From Armillaria gallica (lineage: Eukaryota > Basidiomycota > Agaricomycetes > Agaricales > Physalacriaceae): DNA of 64,000 bases. Location of the stretch: NCBI GenBank assembly GCA_037576215.1, contig JBANDB010000013.1, positions 186,001 to 250,000 of the forward strand, read 5' to 3'. The notes beneath the pieces are model-generated. The model searched no databases. It was not told where the DNA came from and saw only the letters and a program-made list of their open reading frames with translations. This document shows, piece by piece, positions 22,382-34,168 of this stretch (the stretch's first letter is position 1; each line of letters begins with the position of its first letter). The position numbers and the translations under genes were made by a program.

Positions 22382-23560
22382 TCACGGATAAGTATAAAGT
22401 CGTGCACAAGGTTATGGATCGGTGTTCGAAGGTTTCCGGGCTCCTAGTTTGAAAATCGAGTCGAGGTCCGTGGCAGATGAAGACAAGCTTCTCACCCTTG
22501 ATATCAGGGACACCATATGCCTTCTCGCTCTAATAGTAATACCCAGGTGTCGGTGATAGGAGATTCAAAGGCAAAAACTACGAAGCTCTGAACACGGCCT
22601 TCTTTGTATGCGCAATCATACTGCTGGCTTGAATTGAGACTTCATAAAACCAGTGGTGGTTCCCATTTAACTGGGCGGAAGATAGGATCCACAGGCGTCC
22701 ACATATTGGACCCTTTCGGCAGTACCCGGGTAGCCTAGACCTGTTCATCATGATCGCTAGTTTCCTAGTGGGTACTTCGACCCTCCAATTGCGGGATTCC
22801 TGGACCTCTAGGCCTCTTTGAAGAATCGCATTCAGGAAGAGCATACTTTCGCGCGTTTACCAAACTTGAAACGCGAACAGTGGCCAATACGGGTCTAAAG
22901 TTTTCTATCCCATCCGTGTCGCGGGCACGGACATGTTATAGCTGCGCTACGGCGCCTCCCTGTCCATCACCGGTGGTTATTATGACGCTTTGACAGGCGC
23001 GAAATTCACTGGCTGTCAGCGAACGGAAAATCAATGGTTCTATGCTCCATCGGTTTGACATTGCATCAAAGCTACTTTTCGTTTTCAGACGGACAGTGCG
23101 AGATCTTCTGCGTCAGATGTGTTCCTCAAAGCTAGGAAATACAAGACAGACATCGACATCTCCGGTATAACATTGGTCGGAGTGAAGATATCCGTCTTGC
23201 ATTACATGTATTCTCTAGCTTTGAATACATACGACGCAAAAGACCTTTGGCCGAGGCGAAGGTTGAAGGTGCACAAACCCTTCTTCGTTCCTGGACGTTG
23301 AACCCCACATCTTTGAACAAGTACTTGGCGCTCAATCTGCACCCATCGGCAGTGTTTGGTCCTGACACAACTTCGTTTGTTTCGAATTGGCATTGCTTCT
23401 GTATCGTTTGTTATCCTTACCGCCGTCACGGTGCCTGTAGGAGGCATCTGAGGTGCCTGGCCGATACAGTTGGCCTCATCAGCGTCGACGAACGCGAGTT
23501 CGGAGGGGGAAGAAATTCCTGGAGGAGATTATCGAGTGGGTTCGCATCTAGGACGCATAT
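22382..23560 (+). pseudogene. decayed gene for an unknown membrane protein
   Basis: Protein-like segments appear in order but in different frames and with stops that introns do not explain: FPVTDKYKVVHKVMDR near 22376-22425; APSLKIESRSVADEDKL then LLTLDIRDTICLLALIVI near 22440-22540; FKGKNYEALNTAFFVCAI near 22566-22620; SITGGYYDALTGAKFTGC near 22958-23015; FLKARKYKTDIDISG near 23121-23165; LAEAKVEGAQTLLRSWTL near 23245-23300; and a hydrophobic helix FRIGIASVSFVILTAVTVP near 23378-23435. I do not recognise the family. The pattern suggests one multi-exon gene broken by frameshifts, though sequence errors could contribute. Confidence 0.4.
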
Positions 23561-24784
23561 GATGTAGCATCGACTGCCCCACATACCCGGCACCGACGAC
23601 CAGAAGACTCTAATCTCATGTCATCAGCGCCAATATCGGGGCTGGTGTTTGGGGATCCATTCAACTATTGGAAAATGGTAGCTAGGCCTTGTATGGTGTT
23701 TGAGGCATTATTGACACTATGACGCAAGATCAGCCAAGCCTCTTTGTGCGATTATCGGGAGCGATGCCTAAATGTACGCTTCGGCTCTTTAATGGGTTAG
23801 GACTCGACTAACATATGATGTTTAGGAAACAGTAACAGCATTTCTGTACTGTGTCACTCTCTGTTGGCATAATGCAGGTTGCTTTACAAGCTATGGCCCA
23901 AAGTCGGGTGGACTTGTAGCTAGACGTTCATGAAACTCGCACCTCAAATGTCATGGAGTCAAAGAGGTGATTGTTCAAAGGCAAATTCCACGGTTTGGGC
24001 TATTCAGGTACGAATAATTCTCATCCGAAATGCGCCATTTATCATAAACATCTGACCTTTGAAATTGCTTCTGAAACGTAGTCTCTACGAGCGCAGAACG
24101 TAGGACTCATCCTCTATTCAAAATAGTATCAAAACTGTCTGCCTTGGCGGACAACAGTCCGATGTTCGGGTGAGGGGACATGTCTGTGCTATGCGTCGAT
24201 GGTCCCTTGTGCCTTCCATACGGTGATGATATTGTGCTCATCCAACTGCTTCGATCTAATCGTTCACCCGCTAAACTTCTGGTCCCGAAACAACCGAGGC
24301 TCTACCCGTGATGCAGAAGGCTTGCCCGCAGAAACGTACGGAGCTCGTGAAAAGATGCGTTCCAAGCCTAGACTTGATATTAAACCATAGACTGTGGGAG
24401 CTTGGGAGGATTCTTCAGCTGTACGTGAGTAGTGTCATTATCAGCAATTTCACCTTTGAACATACGATAATCCTCTCCAAACAGGGGCATTGACCGCCAG
24501 ACTTTGGTACTTACTAACTGTCGAACCCCAGTCAATCTGACGATCTAATCTGTCATGTCTTCGGTGGCCTTTTTCCAGCGATCTAGCCGCGCGCGCGCCG
24601 GACATGTACCAATGCAGGACAGTGTATGACCTCCGTAACCTGTACGCGACGTTAGAGATGCATGCCGAGGATCGCATCAACAAGCGTTTAAAAGATACCC
24701 TCCTTTCTGAATTTCAAGTCAGCGCTTAGTCCTCCAGGATTTCCTTACTCCTCTTCAGGACCTCGCCGTCGACGATTCGCTATC
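23561..24784. other. intergenic region, no gene seen
   Basis: Only short frames without domains. The last part contains the tyrosinase promoter and a pyrimidine-rich leader before the ATG at 24785. Confidence 0.5.
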
Positions 24785-26346
24785 ATGTTCTCCGCTCAAA
24801 TAATTGCATTCACCTTATTCGCGATACTTCCTTTATCATTCGCGCGACCCACCTCACCCGGAGGAAACGGCGACCACGATCATTGGCACGGAGGCAACCA
24901 GAACGACAATCATGGTGAAAGCCATCACGGCTGGCAGCATGGCGGTAGCGGAAACCACAATGGTGGAAGCCACGGCGGCTCCCCCTCCTCTGGTAACTGT
25001 AAATCTCCGGCCACTCGTGTGGAATGGTAAGTTCTCAATCCCCTTGTCGACCTTCAACTGCTGAATTCTAGCACTAGGACAACTTTGACTCAAGATCAGA
25101 AAAACGCCTATTTTGAAGCTGAGTTGTGCCTTCTGGCAGCACCCGCCCAACTCCAAGCCAGGATAGACGGCGTCGTCTCTCGCTATGACGATCTTGTAAA
25201 TATTGCTTCTTCGCATTCGATCTGCTCGCTAACGTAGGACAGGTGGGCTCTCACGTCAAACAGGGGAACATCATGGGAGGGGTGGACCTGTGGCATGTTA
25301 CTGGACAGTATGTCGATCTATTCACCGAACCAGTACTCTACATCTGACTTTATCTATAGGTTCTTAGCGGTAAATACCTTTGCATATCATAGTATGTACA
25401 GATTTCTGACTATGAGATAGGCACACCGCTACTACGTCCACACTCACGAATACCTGCTCCGTAACGAATGCGGTTATACCGGTCCGGTATGTTAATGTCC
25501 AAAATAGTGATCCTCTAGTGATCCTCCGGTTTTCATGAGCCCTCTTTGCGCAGATTCCCTACTGGAACGAACAACCCGACGCCGGGTCATTCGCAACATC
25601 CGAAACCGTACTCGATTTTGGCGGTGAAGGAATCGAAGAGAATGATTATGCCGTTGTAGACGGTCCCTTTGCCGACCTCACCCGCTACCTTGGACCTGGC
25701 ACGACCAATACCGCGCACCTGTTGACTCGTGAAGGCGACCCTAAGAATTCCTTGCTCGGTAACCAGACGTATGTAGATGCGGTCATGGCCGAGACCTCTT
25801 TTGCGGCTTTCCAAAAGCTTCTGTTCAATACGTTGCATGCTGCAGGCCATGGCGGTGTTGGCGGAGATGTAAATTACACTTCAACTACCTGCAATGATTT
25901 CGGTTGACACATGCTGCTTCTAGATGGTCAACCCCATTTCATCGCCTGACGACCCGATCTTCTTCATGCACCACGGATACTTGGACTATGTTGGTGTTCA
26001 TCGCCCTGTGCAATACCCTGCTGCTAACCGAACCGCTTCAGGTCTGGTGGAAATGGCAGGGACGAAACGATACGAGAATTTATGATCTGGAGGGCGCTGG
26101 AAACGAAACACAGGCGGAGCCAGCCACTGGTTATGTGGTAAGCTAATAGCTCTGCGACAGTTCATCCGATATTCAGTCTTTCACAGCCAACCTCGGAAGC
26201 CACCAACCTATACATGTACGATATACTACCTAACATCACGGTACGTAAGAGTAGGATCACTTCACGATCCCAATCACTGATAATTGTCTTAGGTCGGCGA
26301 CGTTTTGGACACCCAAGGCGGATACTTATGTTACACCTACGCGTGA
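24785..26346 (+). CDS. secreted tyrosinase (type 3 copper monooxygenase)
   Basis: Ten exons: 24785-25026, 25078-25195, 25243-25307, 25360-25369, 25421-25486, 25554-25868, 25924-25989, 26042-26137, 26187-26240 and 26293-26346, giving 361 aa. A signal peptide (MFSAQIIAFTLFAILPLSFA) is followed by about 50 residues very rich in Gly, His and Asn. The copper-A region is DLWHVTGQFLAAHRYYVHTH, with the family's WH...HR spacing; copper-B is LHAAGHGG and then DDPIFFMHHGYLDYVWWKWQ with its HH pair. These enzymes hydroxylate phenols and oxidise catechols, leading to melanin or cross-linking. The protein ends soon after the catalytic core (GYLCYTYA), as in short fungal tyrosinases, and lacks the long C-terminal cap domain of mushroom PPO. 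Exon 4 is only 10 nt. The second exon start could be 25072 instead of 25078. Confidence 0.88.
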
Positions 26347-26624
26347 TGCAGTCGTTTATCTATCGGACTATTTATTTGTCTTTTCATGTTATGAGTACAT
26401 CGGGACATACTTTGTCATTATACCTTTACTTTACAGTCTCGGTTCTGTTACCTATTATACAAAGGACCTACGTAGACTATTATTCCCATGTTACCCGAGT
26501 TACATTTAGACTCGAGATTGAAAATTTATTTCAAACAAGTTTAAGACAAAAGTTTTCTGGCCCAAACAGAGGAAGAATAATCACAAAACGAGACACTGGA
26601 AGTTAGGATGGATTTGCGTACGGG

Positions 26625-28020
26625 TTAACTCAAACTGGCATCAGGAAGGCCTTCGCTGGACTGGTCTTGACCAGACTCGGGAGACGGCGTAACAAATGTA
26701 GCCATCTTGTTCGCTAATAAGATATAGTTGGCAGTAGCCTCAGCTCGAAGATTATCCTGGAACTCAATCCTCCTGTCGAGCGCACTGACTTGATCCGTCA
26801 TTAAGAGTCTAACTTCCTCGCTCGTAGCAAGCGAGATGAAGAGCTCCCTGGACGATCGTTCGGTACGAAGCAGGTTTAGTTCGTTCTGTATGGCGACCAA
26901 ACGCTGCACTGCAGTCTGAGATGCTAATGACAACACAAAAGCATTCTGCAATGCAACATATTCTTGGTAAACCTCTGCTATGGCCCTCGCATGCGCTTGG
27001 ACAGCGATTTGTATGGTCTGGTTGGCATGAAGGATTTGGTTCTGCAGACGGCGGATCTGTCTCTGGAGACTTTTGACGCTTGGCGAAGACAATTTGCCGT
27101 CATAGTCCGTCGGGGGGGCTGGACAGCCATGGAGATTGTACAAAGAGTGGAGATTGGGACGAACGGAGGAACACCGTTCGGTAAAGGGAGGTCGCTATTA
27201 ATAAGCCGATCGGCGTTGTCGAAGTTATTCATGACAACGACATATATGCATCCCCGTCTAGCTCCATCCTACTATGCGCGATGGAGTGAGAACCAAACGT
27301 ATTGCGAATGATTGCGTCCATCGCGCGTTGCAATCCTTGAATCCCGCCACAACCAGTAACGACAACATCATACCCAAATTGAGGTACAATGTAACGAGGT
27401 CGGAAGATGGGAAGGACATGCTGCTCTAGAACTAGAGGCGCGGACTCCAAGCGCTCGATGGATGCAGCGTCAATGAAGTCAAACGCTATGCGCCTAGACT
27501 GACCACAAGTAATGGTAGTGTGGAACTGGAATGTCAGCCCCATAGCGTTGAGCGCGTCTGCTATCTTGTCTTCCATTCCTTCAGCATCTTCCATATCATC
27601 CACTCTGAAAGATCCACGACGAGTCCGGTCATATCCTCTGGCGACTTTCCACTCTGCTTTGGCCTTGCCATGGACTAGGATTGCATGCCTCATGCTGTTC
27701 ATGATATCGGGCCTTGGTTCTGACGACAAGAGTGACACGAAAACATAGTCAACAGCCCGAAGAAGATCCCCAGGGATGACTACGATGTCGGAAGGTGAAG
27801 GTAGATACGTTTGTGATATTAACGCGTGCCCGAAAACCTCCTCGTACATCACCACAAAGTCACTCTGAGCGGAGAGCTGCGAAGAACGATCTAGACCCCA
27901 AACTATGAGCTCAAATCCTGCAGCAGATGTCCAAGTCAGCTCAGAATTTCCATGAGGCGTGCTCGAGGAATGTAGGTGGTCAAAATTGGGCAGAGAAAAC
28001 GGAGGTAGGAGCTGAGACAT
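26625..28020 (-). CDS. unknown protein with C-terminal coiled coil
   Basis: Best model: exons 28020-27242, 27194-27175 and 27118-26625, giving 430 aa in frame. The middle exon has 20 nt. The N-terminal 260 residues form a domain I do not recognise (SAAGFELIVWGLDRSS, PRYIVPQFGYDVVVTGCGG); the C-terminal 165 residues look like a long coiled coil (VKSLQRQIRRLQNQILHANQ, LVAIQNELNLL). Alternatively there are two frames: one ending at a TGA at 27231-27229 and a second starting at the overlapping ATG at 27232 and using the 27174-27119 intron; the stop and start then share ATGA. The single-gene model is preferred because both introns have fitting phases and typical lengths (47 and 56 nt). Confidence 0.55.
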
Positions 28021-28371
28021 TTGGTCTGACTGAAGAAATATTTCGAGAAGCAGATATTACGGTATCCAGACAGCGGAGGGGCGTCAAATAAAGTTGGTGA
28101 TTATCGTGAATACTGTGGGAGGTCGATTAGGATGAAACTAGAGTAGTTGGTGGTCGTCGTTGGATCACAACTACAACCGGATAGTCGGACCGATATGCCT
28201 TTGAAAGATCCCAGTTCGGGCCGAGTTCCCGGCACCCCCTTGTTCATCTCTCCCCCAGTCTCCTGTCGGTCACTTCTGTACATCAATACTCATTGAATTG
28301 GCCTTTACTTACGATTCGAAAATATCAGCCAAGGTGGAAAATATTATCCCGGAACGTAGCTGCCTCCCTTG
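28021..28371. other. 351-bp divergent spacer
   Basis: Between the start of the coiled-coil protein gene (-) and the SLD5 start (+); expected to contain both promoters. No motif stands out. Confidence 0.45.
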
Positions 28372-29318
28372 ATGGACTGGGATGACGAGTACACTCTGCT
28401 AGCCACCTCATCGAAAGGTGAAGGTGACGCTCTCGACTTTCTCAATCTCGGTGCACCAGCCCCGACAGAAGCTGAGACGCCACTCTCCGAGCTCATCCGG
28501 CACTGGATGAACGAACGGCACGCGCCGACGATTCTTGCAGCGCAGGAACAACTCCTTGGCTTGTTGCTCGACCACATACGGCGGCAGGTACGCTCACTCA
28601 TTTTCAATGGTCTATTTATCTGACTTGCGTGCAGACAGACACGGTGCAAGCCCTTCGTGGCGACCCCTCTACCTCGGAAGAAGAGCATATTCGGATTATG
28701 CTCGTCCAGACAGAGGTGGAACGCGTCAAGTTTATCGTGCGCTCGTATATCCGAACACGGCTCTATAAGGTGCAGCCACTTTCGAAGGCAACTGGCCAAG
28801 ACTGAACGCGAGGCAGATCGAGAAATATGCGCGATTCATCACTGCCGATGCAGAGATACAGACGCGCCTGACGACGGCAGAAAAAGCGTATGCGAGCAGG
28901 TGAGTTTGATTTTTGCTTGGGTTGTATGTGGTACTATTCATATCAGCCAAGCACAGCATACGGATCGGCATCTCCACTACTCGGTGCTGCAGAGTCTGCC
29001 ACCAGCTCAGGCTCACCTCGACGACCAGCCGATTTTTGTCCCACCCATGGGTATGCCGTTTGTTTTATTTAACATTCAACTGTTCTCAAGCTCTCTCTGC
29101 AGTAACACAGCCCAACAAATCTCGTGCCGTGTTTGCCTATGCACTCAAAGAATGTCCGCCTGTCCGTTCACCAGAGTACGCCCTGTTGATCTCTTGCCTA
29201 CTCTGTCTAATCATTTTGCAGCGGGACGACCCTCATTTTGGAGAAAGATCAGCTCACGCTCATCCCATTCTATGTCGTGGAGCATCTCGTAGAACGAGGA
29301 GATGTGGAACTCGTCTAG
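28372..29318 (+). CDS. SLD5: GINS complex subunit SLD5
   Basis: Six exons: 28372-28587, 28635-28769, 28817-28899, 28947-29050, 29103-29175 and 29222-29318, giving 235 aa, the usual family size. Conserved parts: ELIRHWMNERHAPTIL near the N-terminus, LVQTEVERVKFIVRSYIRTR and LYKIEKYARFITADAE (the helical A domain), SVLQSLPPAQ, and the small C-terminal B domain ending YVVEHLVERGDVELV. GINS (Sld5, Psf1-3) joins Cdc45 and MCM2-7 to form the replicative CMG helicase. The start is the ATG followed by DWDDEY. An acidic linker (GDPSTSEEE) lies between helices. CDC6, SPO11 and SLD5 are within 11 kb but separated by unrelated genes. Confidence 0.92.
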
Positions 29319-30233
29319 AAGATCTGTGTATAACATTTATGTTACCGTCTAGGCATCAATGGCTTGTCGTCTCCGTCCAGCATTAATTTGGGTCGGCTTC
29401 CGTTTGAGCACCTAATTCCAAGATGCAGGGCATGCTTATGGTATCCTCTGAAGATCTAACCCTCCATTTGTGCGTAGAACGACGCGTGTACTGAAATCCC
29501 AGCCCTCCAACGAAGGCGACTTTGATTCGAGCCAAAAGGATAGTGCTCGAATCATTGTGCTAACGTCAGTTCATGCTACGGTGCACGATTGACAGAGCGA
29601 ACATTCGCCAAGTGCGAAATTATATCTTTCATCCTTTTTGCACCTCCAAGTCAAGACGCGTCGGCTCCTCGATGACGGATTTTGCATATGCCTGACAATT
29701 TCCTGTGGCTAGCGTCAGGTGCGAAGGCGACATCCTTGACTATTGCGACGCGCCCCTTCGAGAATCTGAGGCTTTCTGAGCACTACAGACGGTGTCCTTA
29801 GAATACTCAGGAGCAATTTTATTGGCATCTTTGTATTTCTTTTTGAATAGCACCTTGTGTTCCTTCCCTTCTTTGTCCAGAGCAGGATTCAGGACCAAGG
29901 TGGTTTCTCCGCCTTAGTATTTCTCCTGAGCGTCCCAGTCGACTGCTATCCACAGAAACTTTTACGTTCCGGTGCTTTCTGTAGACGAGTAGACGAATAT
30001 CTTTCTGCTGATTAAAATAATCGATAGATTGAGCAGACGTGAAAATCGAAAGTAAAGTCAGCGGAGAGTAAGGAAAACTGCGATCGGAATCAATGTGCCG
30101 CCGGCGCTAGCCATCCCTTCCCAAAAAAGAATACAACTCCCACGGACACCTGTGGGAAAAATCAAAATAAATTTCTCAACTCCCATCCTCATACATACTA
30201 AAACGCGTCCGGCTCCCCTCTTGGTTATCCACG
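29319..30233. other. intergenic region, no gene seen
   Basis: About 0.9 kb with no recognisable gene. The final 150 bases before the NOP58 ATG are A-rich then pyrimidine-rich, as expected for a promoter and leader. Confidence 0.55.
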
Positions 30234-32254
30234 ATGTTGGTGCTCTTCGAGACCGCGATGGGCTACTGCCTCTTCAAAATGTCCAAGTCTGCGTCACCAG
30301 ACGACCAGAACATCTGGAAAGAGTTCGAGACTCCCGAAAAGGCCAACAAGCTGTGAGTATCCGGCTTTTCTGTCTGTGGATGTGCCGTACTGACTGGTGG
30401 TCATAGGCTGAAGCTGAAGGCTATTCACCGGTTTACGACTACCGCGACGGCGGTAGAAGACATGACGGCTCTGCAAGACGGAAAAGTCGGGCCTGGGCTT
30501 AAAAAGTTCTTGAGCGACGAAGTGGCGGGGAAAGGCAAGGGGAAGGAGTCGCTGCTGGTAGCTGAGACGCATTTGGGTACGTTGCTCTGTTCGTATGCTT
30601 TTTCTCTGTGTGTGCTTACTTGCCTTGCAGCGACCGCTATAAAAGACCTGCTGAGCATAAAAACCGCCGCCGGTTCATCAAATATGGATCTGTTCCGAGG
30701 CATTCGGGGACAACTCGCGTCGTTGTTGGACGGGTTGGACCCGAAGGATCTGTCGACTATGAGTCTTGGTCTCAGTCACTCACTTTCTCGGTATGTGGCT
30801 GTTTGCTAGGTATTCGTAGCATGTATTGACTTTTTATTCAAAACTTTTTAGTTTTAAAATAAAATTCTCGCCTGACAAGGTGGACACCATGATTGTGCAA
30901 GCAATCGCCCTTCTCGATGACCTTGACAAGGAAATCAACATATATGCTATGCGTGTCAAGGTACGTCCTTGACTTTCCTGTAAACTTGATATACTGACCT
31001 TGAGCAGGAATGGTATGGATGGCATTTCCCCGAACTTGCCAAAATCATCGTCGACAACATTGCCTATGCAAAAGTGATCAAGCTTATGGGTATGTATTTA
31101 GTTGCAGGTTTTTCTTCCGATGCTAAGAGTCATATCTCAGGCTTCCGTACTAACGCATCGTCAACATCCTTCGCCACAATACTACCCGAAGACCTCGAGC
31201 AAGCCGTCAAAGCCGCCGCCGAAATTTCAATGGGAACCGAAATATCTGACTCTGACATTGCCCACATCCACTCCCTCTGCGACCAAGTCATCTCTATCTC
31301 CACCTATCGAACACAGCTCTCAGAGTACCTCCGGAACCGCATGAATGCCATCGCGCCCAACCTCACCGTCCTTGTCGGCGAGCTTGTCGGAGCTCGACTC
31401 ATCTCTCACGCCGGGAGCCTCATGAGTCTCGCTAAGCACCCAGCGAGCACTGTCCAGATCCTCGGGGCCGAAAAGGCCCTCTTCCGCGCGCTGAAAACTA
31501 AGCACGATACCCCCAAGTACGGCCTGATATACCATGCGTCTCTCATCGGTCAGGCGCCCCCGAAATTAAAGGGCAAAATGGCGCGTATGGTCGCCACTAA
31601 AGCTGCACTTTCAATACGCTTGGACGCCCTGGCAGATTCTGATGGGAAATCTGAGCCCGACGCACCGTCAATAGGACTCGCGCACCGGGCCAAGCTCGAA
31701 TCGCGGTTGCGTGCGATGGAGTACGAGGAAGGGGGTACTGGGGTGCGGCGGTTTGCTGGAAACGGGAAGCAGCAGCAACGGTTTGATATGTCAGGGCAGA
31801 CGAAGACGTATAACACGAAGGCTGATGATGTGGAGTTTGTGTCGACGCAGCGGGAAGACCAAATGGAAATTGCTGTTAAGGCCGTGTTGGATGTGAAAGA
31901 AGAGAAGAAGAAGGCAAAGGAAGAGAGGCGGGCAAAACGGAAGGCGGAGAAAGAGCAGGAACAAGGTGGGGATGCCGATGGGGATGTGACGATGAACGGT
32001 GCTGAGGAGGAAGAGAAGAAAGACAAGAAGGACAAGAAGAGGAAACGGAGGGAAAGTGAGATTGTCAATGGGCACGAGGAGAAGGTTTGTTTTTTCTACT
32101 CCTTTTTTTTCTGTTTGCTCACTTTTGCATGAATCAGGAGGAGACTGAAGAGGAAAGAAAGGCACGGAAAAAGGCACGCAAGGCGGAAAAGGCAGCGGCG
32201 AAAGAGACAAATGGCGACTCATCACCCAAGAAGAAGAAGAAGAAATCCGACTAG
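30234..32254 (+). CDS. NOP58: nucleolar protein NOP58 (box C/D snoRNP core)
   Basis: Seven exons: 30234-30352, 30407-30576, 30631-30790, 30852-30960, 31008-31089, 31141-32084 and 32138-32254, giving 566 aa. It starts [16 protein letters not shown], the conserved N-terminal domain, followed by [20 protein letters not shown], the coiled coil ([30 protein letters not shown]) and the Nop domain ([64 protein letters not shown]). The C-terminal tail is Lys/Glu-rich with [12 protein letters not shown] and ends KKKKKKSD, as in yeast Nop58. With Nop56, Snu13 and fibrillarin it forms box C/D snoRNPs that guide 2'-O-methylation of rRNA and early pre-rRNA cleavage. Confidence 0.96.
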
Positions 32255-32471
32255 AGCGTCTTTTTGTTTTTGTGTCAGCGTATCTATGAGAGTAGTTGTA
32301 TATATTTTTAATGACATTGGAAAAGGCCAAGGAAAACCATTGCGGCACGGCCCGGACCAGCCGCGACGACCCCTTTTGAGCCACCCTGTTACCTCAGCAA
32401 TTATTGTTCGGGATAATTGAAATGGCAGTGCAGCAAGCTTGGCCTTCTCCCTCACTCTTTCCTCAACGTCG
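32255..32471. other. short NOP58-EAF spacer
   Basis: 217 bp between the NOP58 stop and the EAF start, same strand; it must contain the NOP58 3' UTR and EAF promoter. No feature is evident. Confidence 0.4.
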
Positions 32472-33936
32472 ATGTCAGCGACGACGACGAGCGCCTTTGC
32501 GCTGCCGCATGGCCTCCACGATGTCACCATTGGAACGTCGCTCTCCCGCCTCCTTCGCCAACGCAAGGGTACCGCCGTGCCTGCCAAGCGATCGAATATG
32601 CCCGATCGTGACTTTTACTCGCTGCGATGTTCGTCGTCGCCGTTTGCTCTATCTCCTCGACTGACTCCATGCAGACAATTTCAAGCCCTCGTCAGTCGAT
32701 ACCACAAAGTCCGGTACCCTGGAGGTCCGTAAGAACCAGGGCGATAGTGCGACGGTCACTGTGGAGCACCCGAGCACCCAGGTCAGACTGCCACGCTGCA
32801 CATTTTGGGCCTTCACTGATACCCTACGTAGCCGGGAGAGCTCCATCGATTTAACGGCAACGAAAATGGAGCCAAGGACTATGCCTGTGTGCTAATATTT
32901 GACGAGCAAACCGGGGTACGCCATTCACCGCTGTCGTCGGTGTGGCACTGACCCTCTTCTTACGCAGAGGTTCTCTCTGGAAAAGCTTGACTCTGTCTTG
33001 ACTGTCGACTACGCCGAGAAACGAGCAGCGGCCCCTGCAGAAAGTGCGTGTCTTTGTCTTGCCGTCATTCATTTACTCTGACACACGATGCAGCACGGCC
33101 GCCTGCACCTTCACGGCCACCGCCAGCTTCTTATCCCCAGGCCTCTTCGTCTCGTCCAGCAGCGAAGCCTAAGCCTACCAAGGACAATCGCCGGGAGCTC
33201 AGTGATGCAGACTTTGAAGAGCTAGTCGAAGATATCCCTCTCAGACGAAGACGCGACGAAGAGGAAGGGGAAGTAAGTATTGCTCCTCCAAGACCTCCCT
33301 CGCCTCCCAAGAAAGTCAAGTCAACTGTTCCTCGGCCGACCAAGTCCGCTCCCAAACCCAAAGCCGACCCTCCACCGAAACAGACCAAAGCCGCACCCCG
33401 AAACCCGCCAAACCAACTCCCAAACGGGCAATTCCCGACGTTGAAGACTTTGACCTCAGACCCACTAAGCGCTCCAAGCCGACGCCGGCTCCGGCTCCCC
33501 GCCAGTTCCCGAACCGCGAGCCCGTCTGGAACTCCCAGGGAGCTCGCTCTCGTATTCTCAGCCTCTTCCTGCGCCGCCCTCGCTCGCACCTCCTGCCTCT
33601 GCTCCACCACCTCAGGATGTCGCGTCAGATTCAGAAGAAGACTGGGACGAGGTGCCTGCTCAGATCCCCCCACCCGCCGATGACGGCGGAGAAGAGATTG
33701 ACATGGACATGTTCAGCATGATGCTTGAAAAGCAACTCGACCAGTCGCTGTCAGCACCGGTGGGACAGGAGCCTGAGGAGGAGGAGGAAGAAGAGGAAGA
33801 AGAGGAAGCCGATTTTCTGTTCGACGAGCTGACAGTTGGTGACGCTCCTATATCGTTGAACCAGTATGCCGGTGGAGATTTTACCAGTCACGATGACGAC
33901 GATTACTCTTCCAGCGACGATAGCGACGAGGATTAG
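32472..33936 (+). CDS. EAF-type RNA polymerase II elongation factor (two apparent frameshifts)
   Basis: Exons 32472-32628, 32675-32781, 32832-32915, 32968-33043 and 33094-33936. The N-terminal EAF domain is clear: HDVTIGTSLSRLLR, DRDFYSLRYNFKPSSVDTTK, GTLEVRKNQGDSATVTVEHP, GELHRFNGNENGAKDYACVL and FSLEKLDSVLTV. EAF proteins bind ELL and stimulate Pol II elongation. The last exon encodes a Pro/Lys-rich linker and an acidic C-terminus (a run of 11 Glu, then DDDDYSSSDDSDED). In this exon coding-like protein sequence changes frame twice, at a CCCC run (33396-33399) and at a GGG run (33538-33540). One extra base at each place would give one continuous frame, so missed homopolymer bases in the assembly are likely. 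No intron has suitable ends at those points. Confidence 0.75.
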
Positions 33937-34168
33937 ATATCAGATTCTAGTATTATACCTTTTCTTTTCATACGCATGATACCGGAGACATTAATACCAT
34001 CACTTACTTTAAATAAATCACACATTCTCCCATAAGGCACCAAGGGTAATTAGTCCAGCCTCCCACCCATAAGTACAAGAAAAACGAAATATCAAAGGGT
34101 ATCCGACGTGTATATAAGACCTCGATCACCCCAATCTACAGGAAAGTGTCCATTGACAACTCGGTCAA

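Noticed and set aside
31550..32384. Long minus-strand frames opposite NOP58
   Set aside because: They are antisense shadows of Lys/Glu-rich codons; NOP58 on the plus strand is unambiguous.
32404..32732. Two plus-strand frames before and over the EAF start (32404-32664, 32417-32611)
   Set aside because: They are out of frame with the EAF domain; the frame starting at 32472 gives the conserved motifs and fitting splice phases.
33273..33617. A 290-345-nt intron starting at GTAAGT 33273 in EAF
   Set aside because: Phases would fit, but the interval carries continuous coding-like Pro/Lys-rich text and the length is atypical; two missed bases explain it better.
33131..33673. 180-codon minus-strand frame opposite the EAF last exon
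   Set aside because: Its Ser/Leu/Gly-rich product mirrors the Pro/Lys-rich coding strand; no independent support.
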